64,000 nucleotides of DNA. It comes from Christensenella sp. UBA1685. Its GTDB lineage: Bacteria > Bacillota > Clostridia > Christensenellales > CAG-138. Location of the stretch: assembly GCA_002320595.1 (NCBI GenBank), contig DCKB01000044.1:10596-74595 (forward strand), written 5' to 3'. Each line of letters starts with the position of its first letter. The stretch's first letter is position 1. A program made the translations under genes and the position numbers. Shown one piece after another: positions 41,117 through 50,682 of this stretch. The notes under the pieces were generated by a model. It had not been told where the DNA came from. It did not search any database and was given only the letters and a program-made list of their open reading frames with translations.

Positions 41117-42715
41117 ATGAAAAAGTTACTTGTTCTTGCTTTGGCTTTCATGATGCTTCTGAGCGTCATCGCCTGCTCGAACCCCACGACTTCGGACCCC
41201 ACCCCCGACCCCGGCCAAACGAATACCGAGGCGACTCCCGCTCCCACGGATGCTCAGGGTACCGAGGAGACCCCGGCTGCTCCGTCCGCTGTTCGGAAAG
41301 AGAACTTGGTGGTTGCGCTTCAGGCAGAACCCCAGACCATCGACCCCTACGCTGCGTCCCATGACACGACCTTCATCAGCTCGGAAGCGATCTTTGAGCC
41401 TCTGTTCAAGTATGAAGACGGCGAACTGACCCCTTGGCTTGCCACCGCCTATGAAATGGTTGATGACCTGACGCTCAAGTTGACCCTCCGCGACGATGTA
41501 CTTTTTCATGATGGCAACAAGATGACCGCGGATGACGTTGTGTTCTCCCTCTGCTATGGCGCAACCAGCAACTTCACGAGCACGCTCTTCGGCGCGATCG
41601 ACACCGAGAACACTAAGGCGCTTGATGAGCAGACTGTGGAAGTCAAGCTCCTTTACCCCTACGCCCCGCTGCTTGAGGCTATGGCGAGCCACCGCTGCGC
41701 GATCGTAAGCAAGGCTGCGTACGAATCCATGGACGCGGATGCGTTCGGCCGCGCGCCGGTCGGCACCGGCCCCATGATGTTCAAGGAGTGGGTCAGCGGC
41801 GACAGGATCGAGCTCACCGGCTTTGAACAATACTGGGGTGAGAAGCCCGCGTTTGACAACATGATCATTCGCATCATCCTTGAGGCTTCTTCCCGCACCG
41901 TGGAACTGGAAACCGGCGGTGTTGACATCGCGTTCCAGATTTCCCCTGTTGACTGGAGCCGCCTGGAGGAAAACCCGGACACCCAGATGCTCACCGGCAA
42001 CTCCATGGGCATGACCTACCTCTGCTTCAACAACTCCAACGAACTCTATGGCAACGAACTTGTCCGCAAGGCCATCGCGTATGCCATCAACGTTGAAGCC
42101 GTAGCAAAGACCGCCTATCAGGGCCAGGCTGATGCCGCCGATGGCTTTATGGCCAGAAGCATCCCCGGCTATAAGAAAGTCGGTCCTTGGGAATACAACC
42201 CCGAAAAAAGCAAGGAACTGCTCAAGCAAGCCGGTTACGAAAACGGCCTTGAAGTGAAATTCGTGACCTTCCAGCAGCAGTATTACAATGCCTGCATCGA
42301 AGTGATCCAGAGCATGCTGAAGGAGGTTGGCATCACCTGCAGCATCGAAATGGTTGACCTTGCCACCTTCACTTCCATGAACAACAACGGCGAGCTGCCC
42401 ATGACCGTTATGGCAAACAGCGCCTCCATCCCGGATCCCGCAAGCGCGCTGATCGCATGGCCGCTGAGCCGCACCATCTCCCTGCGCCACAACGACCAGC
42501 ACATTCAGGACCTGCTTGATCAGGGCGAGCGCACCTACGCCATGGAGGACCGCGTTAAGATCTATGCCGAGCTGCAGGATTACCTTTGGGAGAAGCTCTA
42601 CCTCCTCCCGCTGGCATTCCCGATCACCGGTTACGGCGCCCGCTCCAACATCCAGAACTTCGACTTTGTCCCGACCGGCATCCCCGATTTTGCCGCGATC
42701 ACCTTCGCAGAGTAA
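41117..42715 (+). CDS. DppA/OppA-like substrate-binding lipoprotein
   Basis: 532 residues, family 5 extracellular solute-binding protein. Lipobox SVIAC at about residues 16-20 after MKKLLVLALAFMMLL, a Thr/Pro-rich linker, and then the SBP_bac_5 fold (SSEAIFEPLFKYEDGELTPWLATAYE; VLFHDGNKMTADDVVFSL; GTGPMMFKEWVSGDRIELT, each quoted only in part by position). It binds oligopeptides or other ligands (nickel, glutathione, opines, sugars in relatives) outside the membrane. The ATG follows TAAGGAGG. It is followed by a strong hairpin and the permease genes. Confidence 0.88.
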   Translation: MKKLLVLALAFMMLLSVIACSNPTTSDPTPDPGQTNTEATPAPTDAQGTEETPAAPSAVRKENLVVALQAEPQTIDPYAASHDTTFISSEAIFEPLFKYEDGELTPWLATAYEMVDDLTLKLTLRDDVLFHDGNKMTADDVVFSLCYGATSNFTSTLFGAIDTENTKALDEQTVEVKLLYPYAPLLEAMASHRCAIVSKAAYESMDADAFGRAPVGTGPMMFKEWVSGDRIELTGFEQYWGEKPAFDNMIIRIILEASSRTVELETGGVDIAFQISPVDWSRLEENPDTQMLTGNSMGMTYLCFNNSNELYGNELVRKAIAYAINVEAVAKTAYQGQADAADGFMARSIPGYKKVGPWEYNPEKSKELLKQAGYENGLEVKFVTFQQQYYNACIEVIQSMLKEVGITCSIEMVDLATFTSMNNNGELPMTVMANSASIPDPASALIAWPLSRTISLRHNDQHIQDLLDQGERTYAMEDRVKIYAELQDYLWEKLYLLPLAFPITGYGARSNIQNFDFVPTGIPDFAAITFAE

Positions 42716-42740
42716 TAATAAGCTCCGCTTTCTCAACGCA

Positions 42741-42780
42741 TTGGGGCGCCCGGTCTCCTTGGGGGTGCCGGGCGCCCCAA
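42741..42780 (+). terminator. Hairpin between binding-protein and permease genes
   Basis: Perfect 13-bp GC-rich stem (42741-42753 / 42768-42780) with a 14-base loop and no T run. Typical of operons in which the binding protein mRNA is stabilised and read-through to the permease genes is reduced. Confidence 0.5.
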
Positions 42781-42834
42781 TTATGCACTTTCGACCGGAT
42801 AATCCGGCGTTTTATCCTCTAAAGGAGGCAAGTG

Positions 42835-43836
42835 ATGCTACGCTACATAGCAAAGAGAATTTTTCTAATGATTCCGGTTTTGCTCGGCATTAGTTTCGTT
42901 ATTTTTTTACTGATGTACTTCACCCCTGGCGATCCGGCCCAAATGATCCTCGGCGATTTGGCCACAAAGGAAGAGGTTGAGGCGCTCCGGGAGGAGATGG
43001 GCCTGAACGACAGCTTTTTTGAACGTTATTTCCGGTATATGGGCGACCTGCTCAAGGGCGACCTTGGCACCTCTTACACCACAAAGCTCCCCGTCTGGGA
43101 TGAAATTTCCGCTCGACTTCCGGTCACAGCGAAAGTAGCTTTCTTTGTCATTGTCTTTGCTGTGCTCATAGGCGTTCCAATCGGAATTCTTTCGGCTGTC
43201 CGGCAATACACCATTATCGACAGCATCACCCGCGTTATGGCGCTGCTTGGAATCACCATGCCCAGCTTCTGGTTTGCATTGCTGTTGGTTCTATTGTTCT
43301 CCGTAAAGCTTGGCTGGCTTCCCGCTTCCGGCCTGTATGGCCCGGCTTATTACGTGCTTCCCATCATAAGCATCAGCGCAGCTTCCGTAGCAATTATCAC
43401 GCGTACTGCGCGTTCCAGCATGCTGGAAGTAATCCGGCAGGATTATATCGACACTGCCCGCGCGAAGGGCCAGAAAGAGCGCGTTGTACTTTTTAAGCAT
43501 GCCCTTTTGAACGCTTTAATTCCGATTCTCACCGTTGTGGGAATCCAGTTCGCCGGCAGCTTAGGCGGCGCAGTTGTAAACGAACAGGTCTTTGCAATCC
43601 CCGGCATCGGAAAGCTGATGGTGGATGCCATCAAAGCGAGGAATTATCCTCTCGTTACGGGTTCCGTGCTGGTTCTTTCCCTGCTGCAAAGCTTGGTAAA
43701 CCTCTTTATTGACCTACTGTACGCCTTTGTTGACCCACGCATTCGCTCCCAGTACAGCAGGAGCAAAAAGAAAACAAAAGCGCTCAACGGCGCGGTTACC
43801 GCCGGCGCCGGAACAGCGGCAGGCAAAGGGGAGTAA
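42835..43836 (+). CDS. DppB-like ABC permease
   Basis: 333 residues with six TM helices. N-terminal RIFLMIPVLLGISFVIFLLMYF, the BPD-transport EAA loop (DYIDTARAKGQKERVVLFKHALLNA, near 200-225) that contacts the ATPase, and the C-terminal FIDLLYAFVDPRIR typical of DppB/OppB. The start at ATG 42835 follows AAAGGAGG; a GTG directly before it is in frame. Confidence 0.9.
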   Translation: MLRYIAKRIFLMIPVLLGISFVIFLLMYFTPGDPAQMILGDLATKEEVEALREEMGLNDSFFERYFRYMGDLLKGDLGTSYTTKLPVWDEISARLPVTAKVAFFVIVFAVLIGVPIGILSAVRQYTIIDSITRVMALLGITMPSFWFALLLVLLFSVKLGWLPASGLYGPAYYVLPIISISAASVAIITRTARSSMLEVIRQDYIDTARAKGQKERVVLFKHALLNALIPILTVVGIQFAGSLGGAVVNEQVFAIPGIGKLMVDAIKARNYPLVTGSVLVLSLLQSLVNLFIDLLYAFVDPRIRSQYSRSKKKTKALNGAVTAGAGTAAGKGE

Positions 43837-43842
43837 TTCGCT

Positions 43843-44721
43843 ATGAAGAAAAAAGGAACCGAACAGGGTCATATTAAAAAACGCAGCCAATTCCAGGAAA
43901 CGTGGAAGCGGCTTTCAAAAAACCGGCTTGCAATGGTTGGGCTTGCAATCCTTGCCATATTGGTCATTACAGCGATTTTCGCCGACCTCATTGCCCCTTA
44001 CCCCTATGACGAACAGGATTATATGGCAACGCTTCAGTCGCCCTCCTGGGAGCACCTGATGGGAACCGATGAGTACGGCCGCGATATCTTCAGCCGCGTA
44101 GTCTACGGCAGCCGCACCTCCCTGTATGTTGGCTTCATTTCCCTGATGGGCGGCGCGTTGATCGGATGCATTTTCGGCGCAATCGCAGGCTTTTTCGGCG
44201 GAAAAACCGACAATATCATCATGCGCACCTGCGATGTGCTCCACGGCATTCCGCAGATCGTTCTTGCCATCGCCATCGCTTCAACGATTGGCCCGGGCAT
44301 AACCAGCGCGCTCATTGCCGTTGCGGTCAGTTCCGTGCCGAACTTCGCGCGTGTTGTCCGTGCCGCGACCATGACCGTGCGCGATCAAGAATATGTGGAA
44401 GCTTCCCAGTCTTTGGGCGGCAATAACACGCATATTATTGTTCGCCACATTTTCCCCAACATTCTCGCCCCAATCATTGTGCAGGCAACGCTTGGCATTG
44501 GTAAATCCATTTTACTCTGCGCGTCTTTGAGCTTCCTTGGCCTGGGCGTTCAGCCGCCTATGCCGGAATGGGGCAGCATGCTTTCAAATGCCAGAACCTT
44601 TATGCGTGACTATTCTTACATGGTCATTTCCCCGGGCATTGCCATTATGCTGACTGTTCTTGCGCTGAACCTCTTTGGCGACGGCCTGCGCGACGCATTG
44701 GATCCCAAGCTGAAGAAATAA
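43843..44721 (+). CDS. DppC-like ABC permease
   Basis: 292 residues with six TM helices. OppC-type N-terminus (LSKNRLAMVGLAILAILVITAIFADLIAPY), HLMGTDEYGRDIFSRVVYGSR, and an EAA loop (DQEYVEASQSLGGNNTHIIVRHIFPN; about 185-210). It ends GDGLRDALDPKLKK as in DppC. Six bases after dppB. Forms the membrane pore together with the DppB-like protein. Confidence 0.9.
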   Translation: MKKKGTEQGHIKKRSQFQETWKRLSKNRLAMVGLAILAILVITAIFADLIAPYPYDEQDYMATLQSPSWEHLMGTDEYGRDIFSRVVYGSRTSLYVGFISLMGGALIGCIFGAIAGFFGGKTDNIIMRTCDVLHGIPQIVLAIAIASTIGPGITSALIAVAVSSVPNFARVVRAATMTVRDQEYVEASQSLGGNNTHIIVRHIFPNILAPIIVQATLGIGKSILLCASLSFLGLGVQPPMPEWGSMLSNARTFMRDYSYMVISPGIAIMLTVLALNLFGDGLRDALDPKLKK

Positions 44722-44733
44722 GGGAGAAACACG

Positions 44734-45702
44734 ATGGAAACGAAAAACAAACTCTTAGAAGTCAAAGATTTATCCATCCACTACTTCACGGATGAAGGGG
44801 TGGTGCGCGCGGTGAACAACATTGATTTTGAACTTGCGCGCGGTGAAACGATGGGATTGGTCGGTGAAACCGGTGCAGGTAAAACCACCACGGCACGCGG
44901 CATCATGGGCCTGGTTCCCAACCCTCCGGGGCGTGTTGTAAGCGGCGAAATCCTGTTTGAGGGTAAGGATCTGCTGAACGCTTCAAAGCTGCAGATGCGT
45001 CTGCACCGCGGCAAAGACTTTTCTATGATTTTCCAGGATCCGATGACGTCCTTGAACCCCATTTTAACCGTGGGCGACCAGATCGCAGAAGTGATCCGCC
45101 TCCACGAAAAGCTTTCGCACAAAGACGCCAACCGCAAAGCGGCGGAAATCCTCGAAATGGTAGGCATTCCGGCGGAGCGCATGTCAGAATATCCGCACCA
45201 GTTTTCCGGCGGCATGAAGCAGCGCGTTGTCATCGCCATTGCGCTTGCATGCAGCCCGAAGCTTATCATCGCGGATGAGCCGACAACCGCGCTGGATGTC
45301 ACCATCCAGGCGCAGGTGCTGGAGCTTATGCGCGACCTGCAGGAAAAGCTGGGCACCGCAATGCTGCTGATCACGCATGACCTCGGCGTTGTTGCGGACA
45401 CCTGCAACAAGGTTGCGATTATGTATGCCGGACAGATTGTGGAAATGGGATCCCTGGAAAACGTATACGATAATACAAAGCATCCGTATACAAAGGGCCT
45501 GTTTGGATCGCTGCCAAGCCTGTCAATCAAAAGCAAACGCCTTGTTCCCATTGACGGCTTGATGCCCGACCCGGTGGATCTGCCTTCGGGCTGCCCATTC
45601 CACCCTCGCTGCCCCGATTGTATGGAAAGCTGTAAATCCCGTATGCCCGTCAAAACAGAAGTTTCGCCGGGACATTATGTACGGTGCCTTCGCTGTGAGT
45701 AA
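44734..45702 (+). CDS. DppD-like ABC ATPase
   Basis: 322 residues. Walker A GETGAGKTTTARGIMG, signature FSGGMKQRVVIAIALA, Walker B KLIIADEPTTALDVT, H-loop LLITHDLGVV. A C-terminal oligopeptide/dipeptide domain with the Cys cluster CPFHPRCPDCMESCK can hold an Fe-S cluster in Dpp/Opp ATPases. Confidence 0.92.
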   Translation: METKNKLLEVKDLSIHYFTDEGVVRAVNNIDFELARGETMGLVGETGAGKTTTARGIMGLVPNPPGRVVSGEILFEGKDLLNASKLQMRLHRGKDFSMIFQDPMTSLNPILTVGDQIAEVIRLHEKLSHKDANRKAAEILEMVGIPAERMSEYPHQFSGGMKQRVVIAIALACSPKLIIADEPTTALDVTIQAQVLELMRDLQEKLGTAMLLITHDLGVVADTCNKVAIMYAGQIVEMGSLENVYDNTKHPYTKGLFGSLPSLSIKSKRLVPIDGLMPDPVDLPSGCPFHPRCPDCMESCKSRMPVKTEVSPGHYVRCLRCE

Positions 45703-45722
45703 AGCGAGTGATGGAGGTCAGG

Positions 45723-46685
45723 ATGTCAAATACATTGATTGAAGTTCAGAATTTAAAAAAGTATTTTAAAACCAACCATGGCATGCTCCACGCGGTTGAT
45801 GATGTCAGCTTCACCATTGAGCAAGGCCAGACCCTGGGCGTTGTGGGCGAATCCGGATGCGGCAAATCCACATTGGGCCGGGTCATCATCAAGCTTCTTG
45901 AGGCAACCGACGGCAAAGTTCTGTTCCATGGCGAGGATATTACGGCGCGCCCAAGCTCGCTTGATGACCGCCGCAGGATGCAGATGATCTTTCAGGACCC
46001 GTTTTCTTCCCTGAACCCGCGCATGTCTGTCAGCCAGATCATTGCGGAGCCCCTCCAGATCCACCATGTCTGCAAAAGCAAGGAAGATCTGGATCAGCGC
46101 ATCCGCAATCTGATGGACACGGTTGGCCTTGCGGAGCGTTTTACCAACGCATATCCGCATGAGCTGGACGGCGGCCGCCGCCAGAGGATCGGCATTGCGC
46201 GCGCGCTTGCCTTGGAACCTGAATTTATCGTCTGTGACGAACCGGTTTCCGCCCTGGATGTATCCATTCAGGCTCAAATTTTGAATTTGATGCAGGATTT
46301 GCAGGAGGAGCGCAAGTTTACCTATATGTTCATCACGCATGATATGTCCGTTGTGAAGCATATCTCCAACAGCATCATCGTGATGTACCTCGGCAACATG
46401 GTTGAAAAGTCCGATGCGGACGAGCTGTTTGAGCACACGCTCCACCCCTATTCCAAGGCGCTGCTTTCCGCAATTCCCGAACCCAACATTCACAAGGAGC
46501 GCAGGCGCACCATCCTGAGAGGCGAGATCACCTCCCCGATCGATCCCGAACCCGGCTGCCGCTTTGCTGCGCGCTGCGCTTATGCAACCGAAGAATGCTC
46601 GTGCCGGACCCCCGAGCTTGAAGAGGTTCTGCCGAAACATTATGTGGCGTGCCACCACGTTCGCGCAATCAACGGCTTAAAGTAA
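45723..46685 (+). CDS. DppF-like ABC ATPase
   Basis: 320 residues. Walker A GESGCGKSTLGRVI and Walker B EFIVCDEPVSALDVS. The signature reads LDGGRRQRIGIARAL, where Asp-Gly replaces the usual Ser-Gly; this is common in OppF-type subunits. The C-terminal Cys-containing segment CRFAARCAYATEECS is present. The start at 45723 sits 5 bases after GGAGG; two earlier in-frame starts overlap the previous stop region. It completes the five-gene transporter. Confidence 0.9.
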   Translation: MSNTLIEVQNLKKYFKTNHGMLHAVDDVSFTIEQGQTLGVVGESGCGKSTLGRVIIKLLEATDGKVLFHGEDITARPSSLDDRRRMQMIFQDPFSSLNPRMSVSQIIAEPLQIHHVCKSKEDLDQRIRNLMDTVGLAERFTNAYPHELDGGRRQRIGIARALALEPEFIVCDEPVSALDVSIQAQILNLMQDLQEERKFTYMFITHDMSVVKHISNSIIVMYLGNMVEKSDADELFEHTLHPYSKALLSAIPEPNIHKERRRTILRGEITSPIDPEPGCRFAARCAYATEECSCRTPELEEVLPKHYVACHHVRAINGLK

Positions 46686-46694
46686 GGAGAACGA

Positions 46695-48065
46695 ATGGAA
46701 CAGAGCTATTTTCGTACAATCGCCGAGCATTTTGTCCGTTGTACTGTAACGGATTTTGATCAGGAGACCCTGCATCAGGTCGGCCGTTCTCTTGTGAACT
46801 ACCTCGGCGGCAGCATTTATACGGCTTCCCATCAGAGCTGCGCAAAATTGCTTGCGTTTATCCGGACAACGGAACCTGCCGGCAGCGGCAAAGCCTCCAT
46901 ATGGGCGGACCCCCAGCCGGCAGCGCCCGCAATCGCCGCGTTTTCCAACGCATGCCGCCTTTCCAGCCTCGAGCTGAATGACGGCACCAAGGCATCCGCG
47001 CATCCCGGCATTTACGTCTGGTCCTCCGTGCTCGCAACCTATGAGCAATATGGCGGAAGCGTTGCCGATGTTGTGCGTTCGGTCGTATTCGGATATGATG
47101 TCTGCACGCGCATGGCCATGCTGGCCATTGACCGCATCCGGGAGCTCGGCCTGCATAACCCCGGCTTTGTCGGCGGGCTTGGCGCCGTTGCTGCAGCCGG
47201 CCTGATGCGCGGCCTGAGCCTTGACCAGCTCTGCAACGCTTTCGGCATTGCGGCGGCGTTGTTGCCGGTATGCCCCTTCGTCAGCTTTGTTGAAGGTGCG
47301 GATACCAAGGACTTATACGGCGGTTGGGGCGTCCATCTTGCCATGTTTGCCGTCGATGCGGCACAGCGTGGGCTGACGGGCGCCGAACATGTGCTTGACG
47401 GCATCAAGTCCCTCAACACCGTATTTCAGGGTGACGCCGGGAAAGAGATCGCGCTTGGGGCACCCTATCTCATCAATTGGCTTTCCATCAAGCAATATCC
47501 GGCGTGCTTTGCGGTTAATCCGGCAGTAAATGCAGCGTTTGCCCTGCAGGAAAAATACAACATTGACACCGCGGAAATTGAGTCGGTGCTCGTGGATTCC
47601 TATCCGTATTCCTACGATCTGAACAACGGCGTTGGGCGCGATCCCAATACCACCTCCGGGCGGCTTTCCCTGTATTATACCGTTGCGGTAGCGCTCATCG
47701 AGCGTTCGCTTACGCCGGATGCGTTTACTGCCGAAAAGCTGAAAGATCCGAAATATGCGGAACTGCGCGGCAAAATTACTGCGAAACGCCATGACGCCTA
47801 TGGGGATGGCCCGAAAGGGATCCGCGCCTGCATTCTTGAAGTCCACATGAAGGATGGCCGCGTGTATCAAACGGAATACAACGCCACCGACGTTCATGTG
47901 GTATATTCGGACGAAATGCTTTATGAAAAGTATTGCGGCCTCACGGAGGGCGCTTTGGCGCCCGACCAGCAGAGGGACCTGTACGACTATGCCATGGCGC
48001 TGGCAAAGCAGGAAAATCTGTCTTATTTGTTGAATATGATGCGTAGGCTTCCTAAAATCCGCTGA
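46695..48065 (+). CDS. MmgE/PrpD family protein
   Basis: 456 residues of the MmgE/PrpD fold (2-methylcitrate dehydratase, cis-aconitate decarboxylase and iminodisuccinate epimerase relatives). Visible: the helical N-terminus with LSSLELNDGTKASAHPG (the SxEhDD-type catalytic strip), GYDVCTRMA, GGLGAVAAAGLMRGLS and the C-terminal lid with AKRHDAYGDGPKG. Family members handle small tri- or dicarboxylates by elimination, decarboxylation or epimerisation. Ten bases after the transporter, so it probably acts on the imported compound or a product. Substrate unknown. Confidence 0.8.
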   Translation: MEQSYFRTIAEHFVRCTVTDFDQETLHQVGRSLVNYLGGSIYTASHQSCAKLLAFIRTTEPAGSGKASIWADPQPAAPAIAAFSNACRLSSLELNDGTKASAHPGIYVWSSVLATYEQYGGSVADVVRSVVFGYDVCTRMAMLAIDRIRELGLHNPGFVGGLGAVAAAGLMRGLSLDQLCNAFGIAAALLPVCPFVSFVEGADTKDLYGGWGVHLAMFAVDAAQRGLTGAEHVLDGIKSLNTVFQGDAGKEIALGAPYLINWLSIKQYPACFAVNPAVNAAFALQEKYNIDTAEIESVLVDSYPYSYDLNNGVGRDPNTTSGRLSLYYTVAVALIERSLTPDAFTAEKLKDPKYAELRGKITAKRHDAYGDGPKGIRACILEVHMKDGRVYQTEYNATDVHVVYSDEMLYEKYCGLTEGALAPDQQRDLYDYAMALAKQENLSYLLNMMRRLPKIR

Positions 48066-48090
48066 CGCTTTCATCCACAGGGGGATCAAG

Positions 48091-49299
48091 ATGCAGGTAT
48101 TCCACGAACAATTAAATACCGCAGTTTTAGGGGAATATGATATTATTGTTGCCGGCGGCGGCGTTGCAGGCGTCTGCGCCGCCGTTGCGGCACGGCGCGC
48201 CGGAATCAAGCGGGTACTTTTGCTCGAAAAGGGCATCCTTTTCGGCGGTCTTGCCACACAGGGATTGATTTCCCTTTATGAACCCATCTGCGATGGAAAA
48301 GGGCATAAAATCATATACGGAATGGGTGCGGAGCTGATGAAGCTGTGCATGCGTTACGGCCCGGATGTTTTGCCTGAACAGTGGCGCGACGATCCGGATA
48401 CGGCTTCCCCGGATGGCGGGAAATATAAAACCTTTTTTTCGCCGGCCATGTTCGCTATGGCGTTGGATGAATTTGTGCTGGATGCCGGCGTAGAAATCCT
48501 GTTTGATACGCAGGTTGTAGCTCCCGTCATGGAACAGAAGCAATGCGTGGGGCTGCTTGTGGAAAACAAGAGAGGGCGTGGGCTTTACCGCGCTCGCGCA
48601 GTCATCGACGCCACGGGGGACGCTGATATTTTCTGCCGTGCCGGCGCGCCGTGCGTAACGGGGCAGAACTACATGACTTACCTTGCCTACCGCGCGGATA
48701 TGGAATCGGCTGCCTCTGCCCTTTCGGAAAAGAACATCATCCATGCGCGCAAATGGACGCTCCTCGGCTCCGGCCCAAGGGGGAACGGCCATCCGGAAGG
48801 CGTACCGCTCATCAGCGGCACCACAGCGGAAGATGTTACTCAATATGTTTTGACAGGCCGGAAAATGATGCTTGATTCCATGCGCAATGAAGACCGCTTT
48901 GCGCGCGATCTCAGCATTCTCCCCACCATGGCGCAGTTTCGAACGACCCGCCACATCGTGGGCGCCTATTCCGTGCAGGAGTCCGACCTGTGCCGCAGGC
49001 TACCGGATTCCATCGCTGCGGTCGCGGACTTCTTGACTGCCGGAGAATGGTACGAAATCCCGTATCGCGCATTGTACAGCCCGGAATACCCAAACCTTTG
49101 GACGGCTGGCCGAACCGTCTCCGCGGACGGTTGGGCCTGGGTGGTCGTCCGTGTCATCCCTGGCTCCGCCTGCTCCGGCCAGGCTGCAGGCTTAGCGGCC
49201 GCCCTCTGCCTGAAGCACGGATTCACGGCGGCTACCCTCCCCTACTCCATGCTCTCGGACGCCCTGGTTGCAGAGGGCGGAAGGATGCACGCGGAGTAG
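48091..49299 (+). CDS. FAD-dependent oxidoreductase (FAD_oxidored type)
   Basis: 402 residues. N-terminal FAD-binding GxGxxG (YDIIVAGGGVAGVCAAVAA, residues 17-35), LLEKGILFGGLATQG, RAVIDATGDADIF, and the C-terminal AAGLAAALCLKHG helix. The family contains no reliably predicted substrates; relatives occur in catabolic operons next to SBP-type transporters. It is cytoplasmic. It probably oxidises or reduces an alpha-hydroxy/amino-type bond of the imported substrate. The start ATG has a GGGG-type RBS (GGGGGATC). Confidence 0.78.
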   Translation: MQVFHEQLNTAVLGEYDIIVAGGGVAGVCAAVAARRAGIKRVLLLEKGILFGGLATQGLISLYEPICDGKGHKIIYGMGAELMKLCMRYGPDVLPEQWRDDPDTASPDGGKYKTFFSPAMFAMALDEFVLDAGVEILFDTQVVAPVMEQKQCVGLLVENKRGRGLYRARAVIDATGDADIFCRAGAPCVTGQNYMTYLAYRADMESAASALSEKNIIHARKWTLLGSGPRGNGHPEGVPLISGTTAEDVTQYVLTGRKMMLDSMRNEDRFARDLSILPTMAQFRTTRHIVGAYSVQESDLCRRLPDSIAAVADFLTAGEWYEIPYRALYSPEYPNLWTAGRTVSADGWAWVVVRVIPGSACSGQAAGLAAALCLKHGFTAATLPYSMLSDALVAEGGRMHAE

Positions 49300-49404
49300 C
49301 CTTCCTCCGGTTTCGCAGGAAGCCCATGGCAGGCCGTTTATAGCCCTGCTGACCAAGCCGGCACGCGCCGCAGCACGCCGGCCGATTGCTGAAAGGAGCG
49401 CACC

Positions 49405-50682
49405 ATGGAACGAAGCAGTGTTTTATACCAGCAATATACGGAGATTCTGCGGGACGAGCTGGTTCCCGCCATGGGATGTACCGAACCCATTTCCATTGCC
49501 TACGCCGCTGCGAAATGCCGCGCGCTGCTCGGCTGCGAGCCGGAGCGTTGCGTTTTGGAGGTCAGCAGCAGCATTATCAAAAACGTGAAAAGCGTAATTG
49601 TTCCAAATACCGGCGGTCGAAAAGGGATTGAAACCGCTGTTGCCGCCGGCATCGTCGGCGGCGATGAAACCGCGCAGCTGCAGGTGCTTGCCCACATGCA
49701 GCCGGCGCAAATCGACCGGATTGAGGATTATCTTAAAGCAACCCCCATTCTCGTGAAGCATGCCCAAAACGGGATCATGTTTTATATTGACATCACGGTT
49801 TGGGGCAAAGGCCACACTGCGCGGCTGGCCATCTCCCACCATCACACAAACATCATCCGGATTGAAAAGGATGAATGCGTGCTTTTGGACAAAACGGAGG
49901 ATGCAAGCGCGCAGAGCGCTTCTGCCGGCAGGAGCGTTTTATCGGTTGAGGGCATTTGGGACTATGTGAATTCCATTGCGCTCGAAGATGTTTCAGATGC
50001 GATCTCCCGCCAAATTGAATACAACAGCGCGCTTGCCAAAGAAGGCCTCGCCAACCGTTGGGGGGCACAAATCGGGCGCATTACACAGCAGCAGAGCAAC
50101 GGCGACGTCCGCATGCTGGCGCGCGCTGCGGCTGCCGCAGGCAGCGATGCGCGCATGAACGGCTGCGAATTGCCGGCCGTCATCCTTTCCGGCAGCGGAA
50201 ATCAGGGCATAACCGCCACCATGCCGGTGCTCGTCTACGCCGAGCATCTCGGCAGCACCCATGAGCAGCTCTACAGGGCTCTGGTGCTTTCTGATCTTGT
50301 CACCATCCATCAAAAAACGGGAATCGGCAGCGTTTCCGCGTTTTGCGGAGCGGTTTGCGCAGGCGTTGGCGCAGGGTGCGGCATTGCCTACCTTCAGGGA
50401 GCGGATTACGATGTAATCTGCCATACCATTGTAAATGCCCTTGCAATCCTTTCCGGAATGCTTTGCGATGGAGCGAAATCTTCCTGCGCCGCCAAAATAT
50501 CGGCAGCGGTGGACGCCGGCATCATGGGATACACCATGTATGCAAGCGGCCAGCAGTTCTATGGCGGAGACGGCATTGTTAAAAAAGGCGTTGAACGCTC
50601 CATCAGCAGCGTATGCACCGTCGCAAGGGACGGCATGCGCGAAACAAACGATTTGATCCTTGAGGTCATGCTGCAAAAATGA
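49405..50682 (+). CDS. L-cysteine desulfidase / UPF0597 (serine-dehydratase-alpha-like) protein
   Basis: 425 residues of the CdsB/CyuA/YhaM family. N-terminal LVPAMGCTEPISIAYAA holds the conserved Cys of the Fe-S cluster (residue about 24), with further cluster Cys in VSAFCGAVCAGVGAGCG and MLCDGAKSSCAAK. NTGGRKGIETAVAAGIVGG and SGSGNQGITATMPVL are signatures. The [4Fe-4S] enzymes remove sulfide from L-cysteine giving pyruvate, ammonia and H2S; some relatives deaminate other amino acids. It is coupled to the M20 gene by a 4-base overlap. Confidence 0.85.
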   Translation: MERSSVLYQQYTEILRDELVPAMGCTEPISIAYAAAKCRALLGCEPERCVLEVSSSIIKNVKSVIVPNTGGRKGIETAVAAGIVGGDETAQLQVLAHMQPAQIDRIEDYLKATPILVKHAQNGIMFYIDITVWGKGHTARLAISHHHTNIIRIEKDECVLLDKTEDASAQSASAGRSVLSVEGIWDYVNSIALEDVSDAISRQIEYNSALAKEGLANRWGAQIGRITQQQSNGDVRMLARAAAAAGSDARMNGCELPAVILSGSGNQGITATMPVLVYAEHLGSTHEQLYRALVLSDLVTIHQKTGIGSVSAFCGAVCAGVGAGCGIAYLQGADYDVICHTIVNALAILSGMLCDGAKSSCAAKISAAVDAGIMGYTMYASGQQFYGGDGIVKKGVERSISSVCTVARDGMRETNDLILEVMLQK

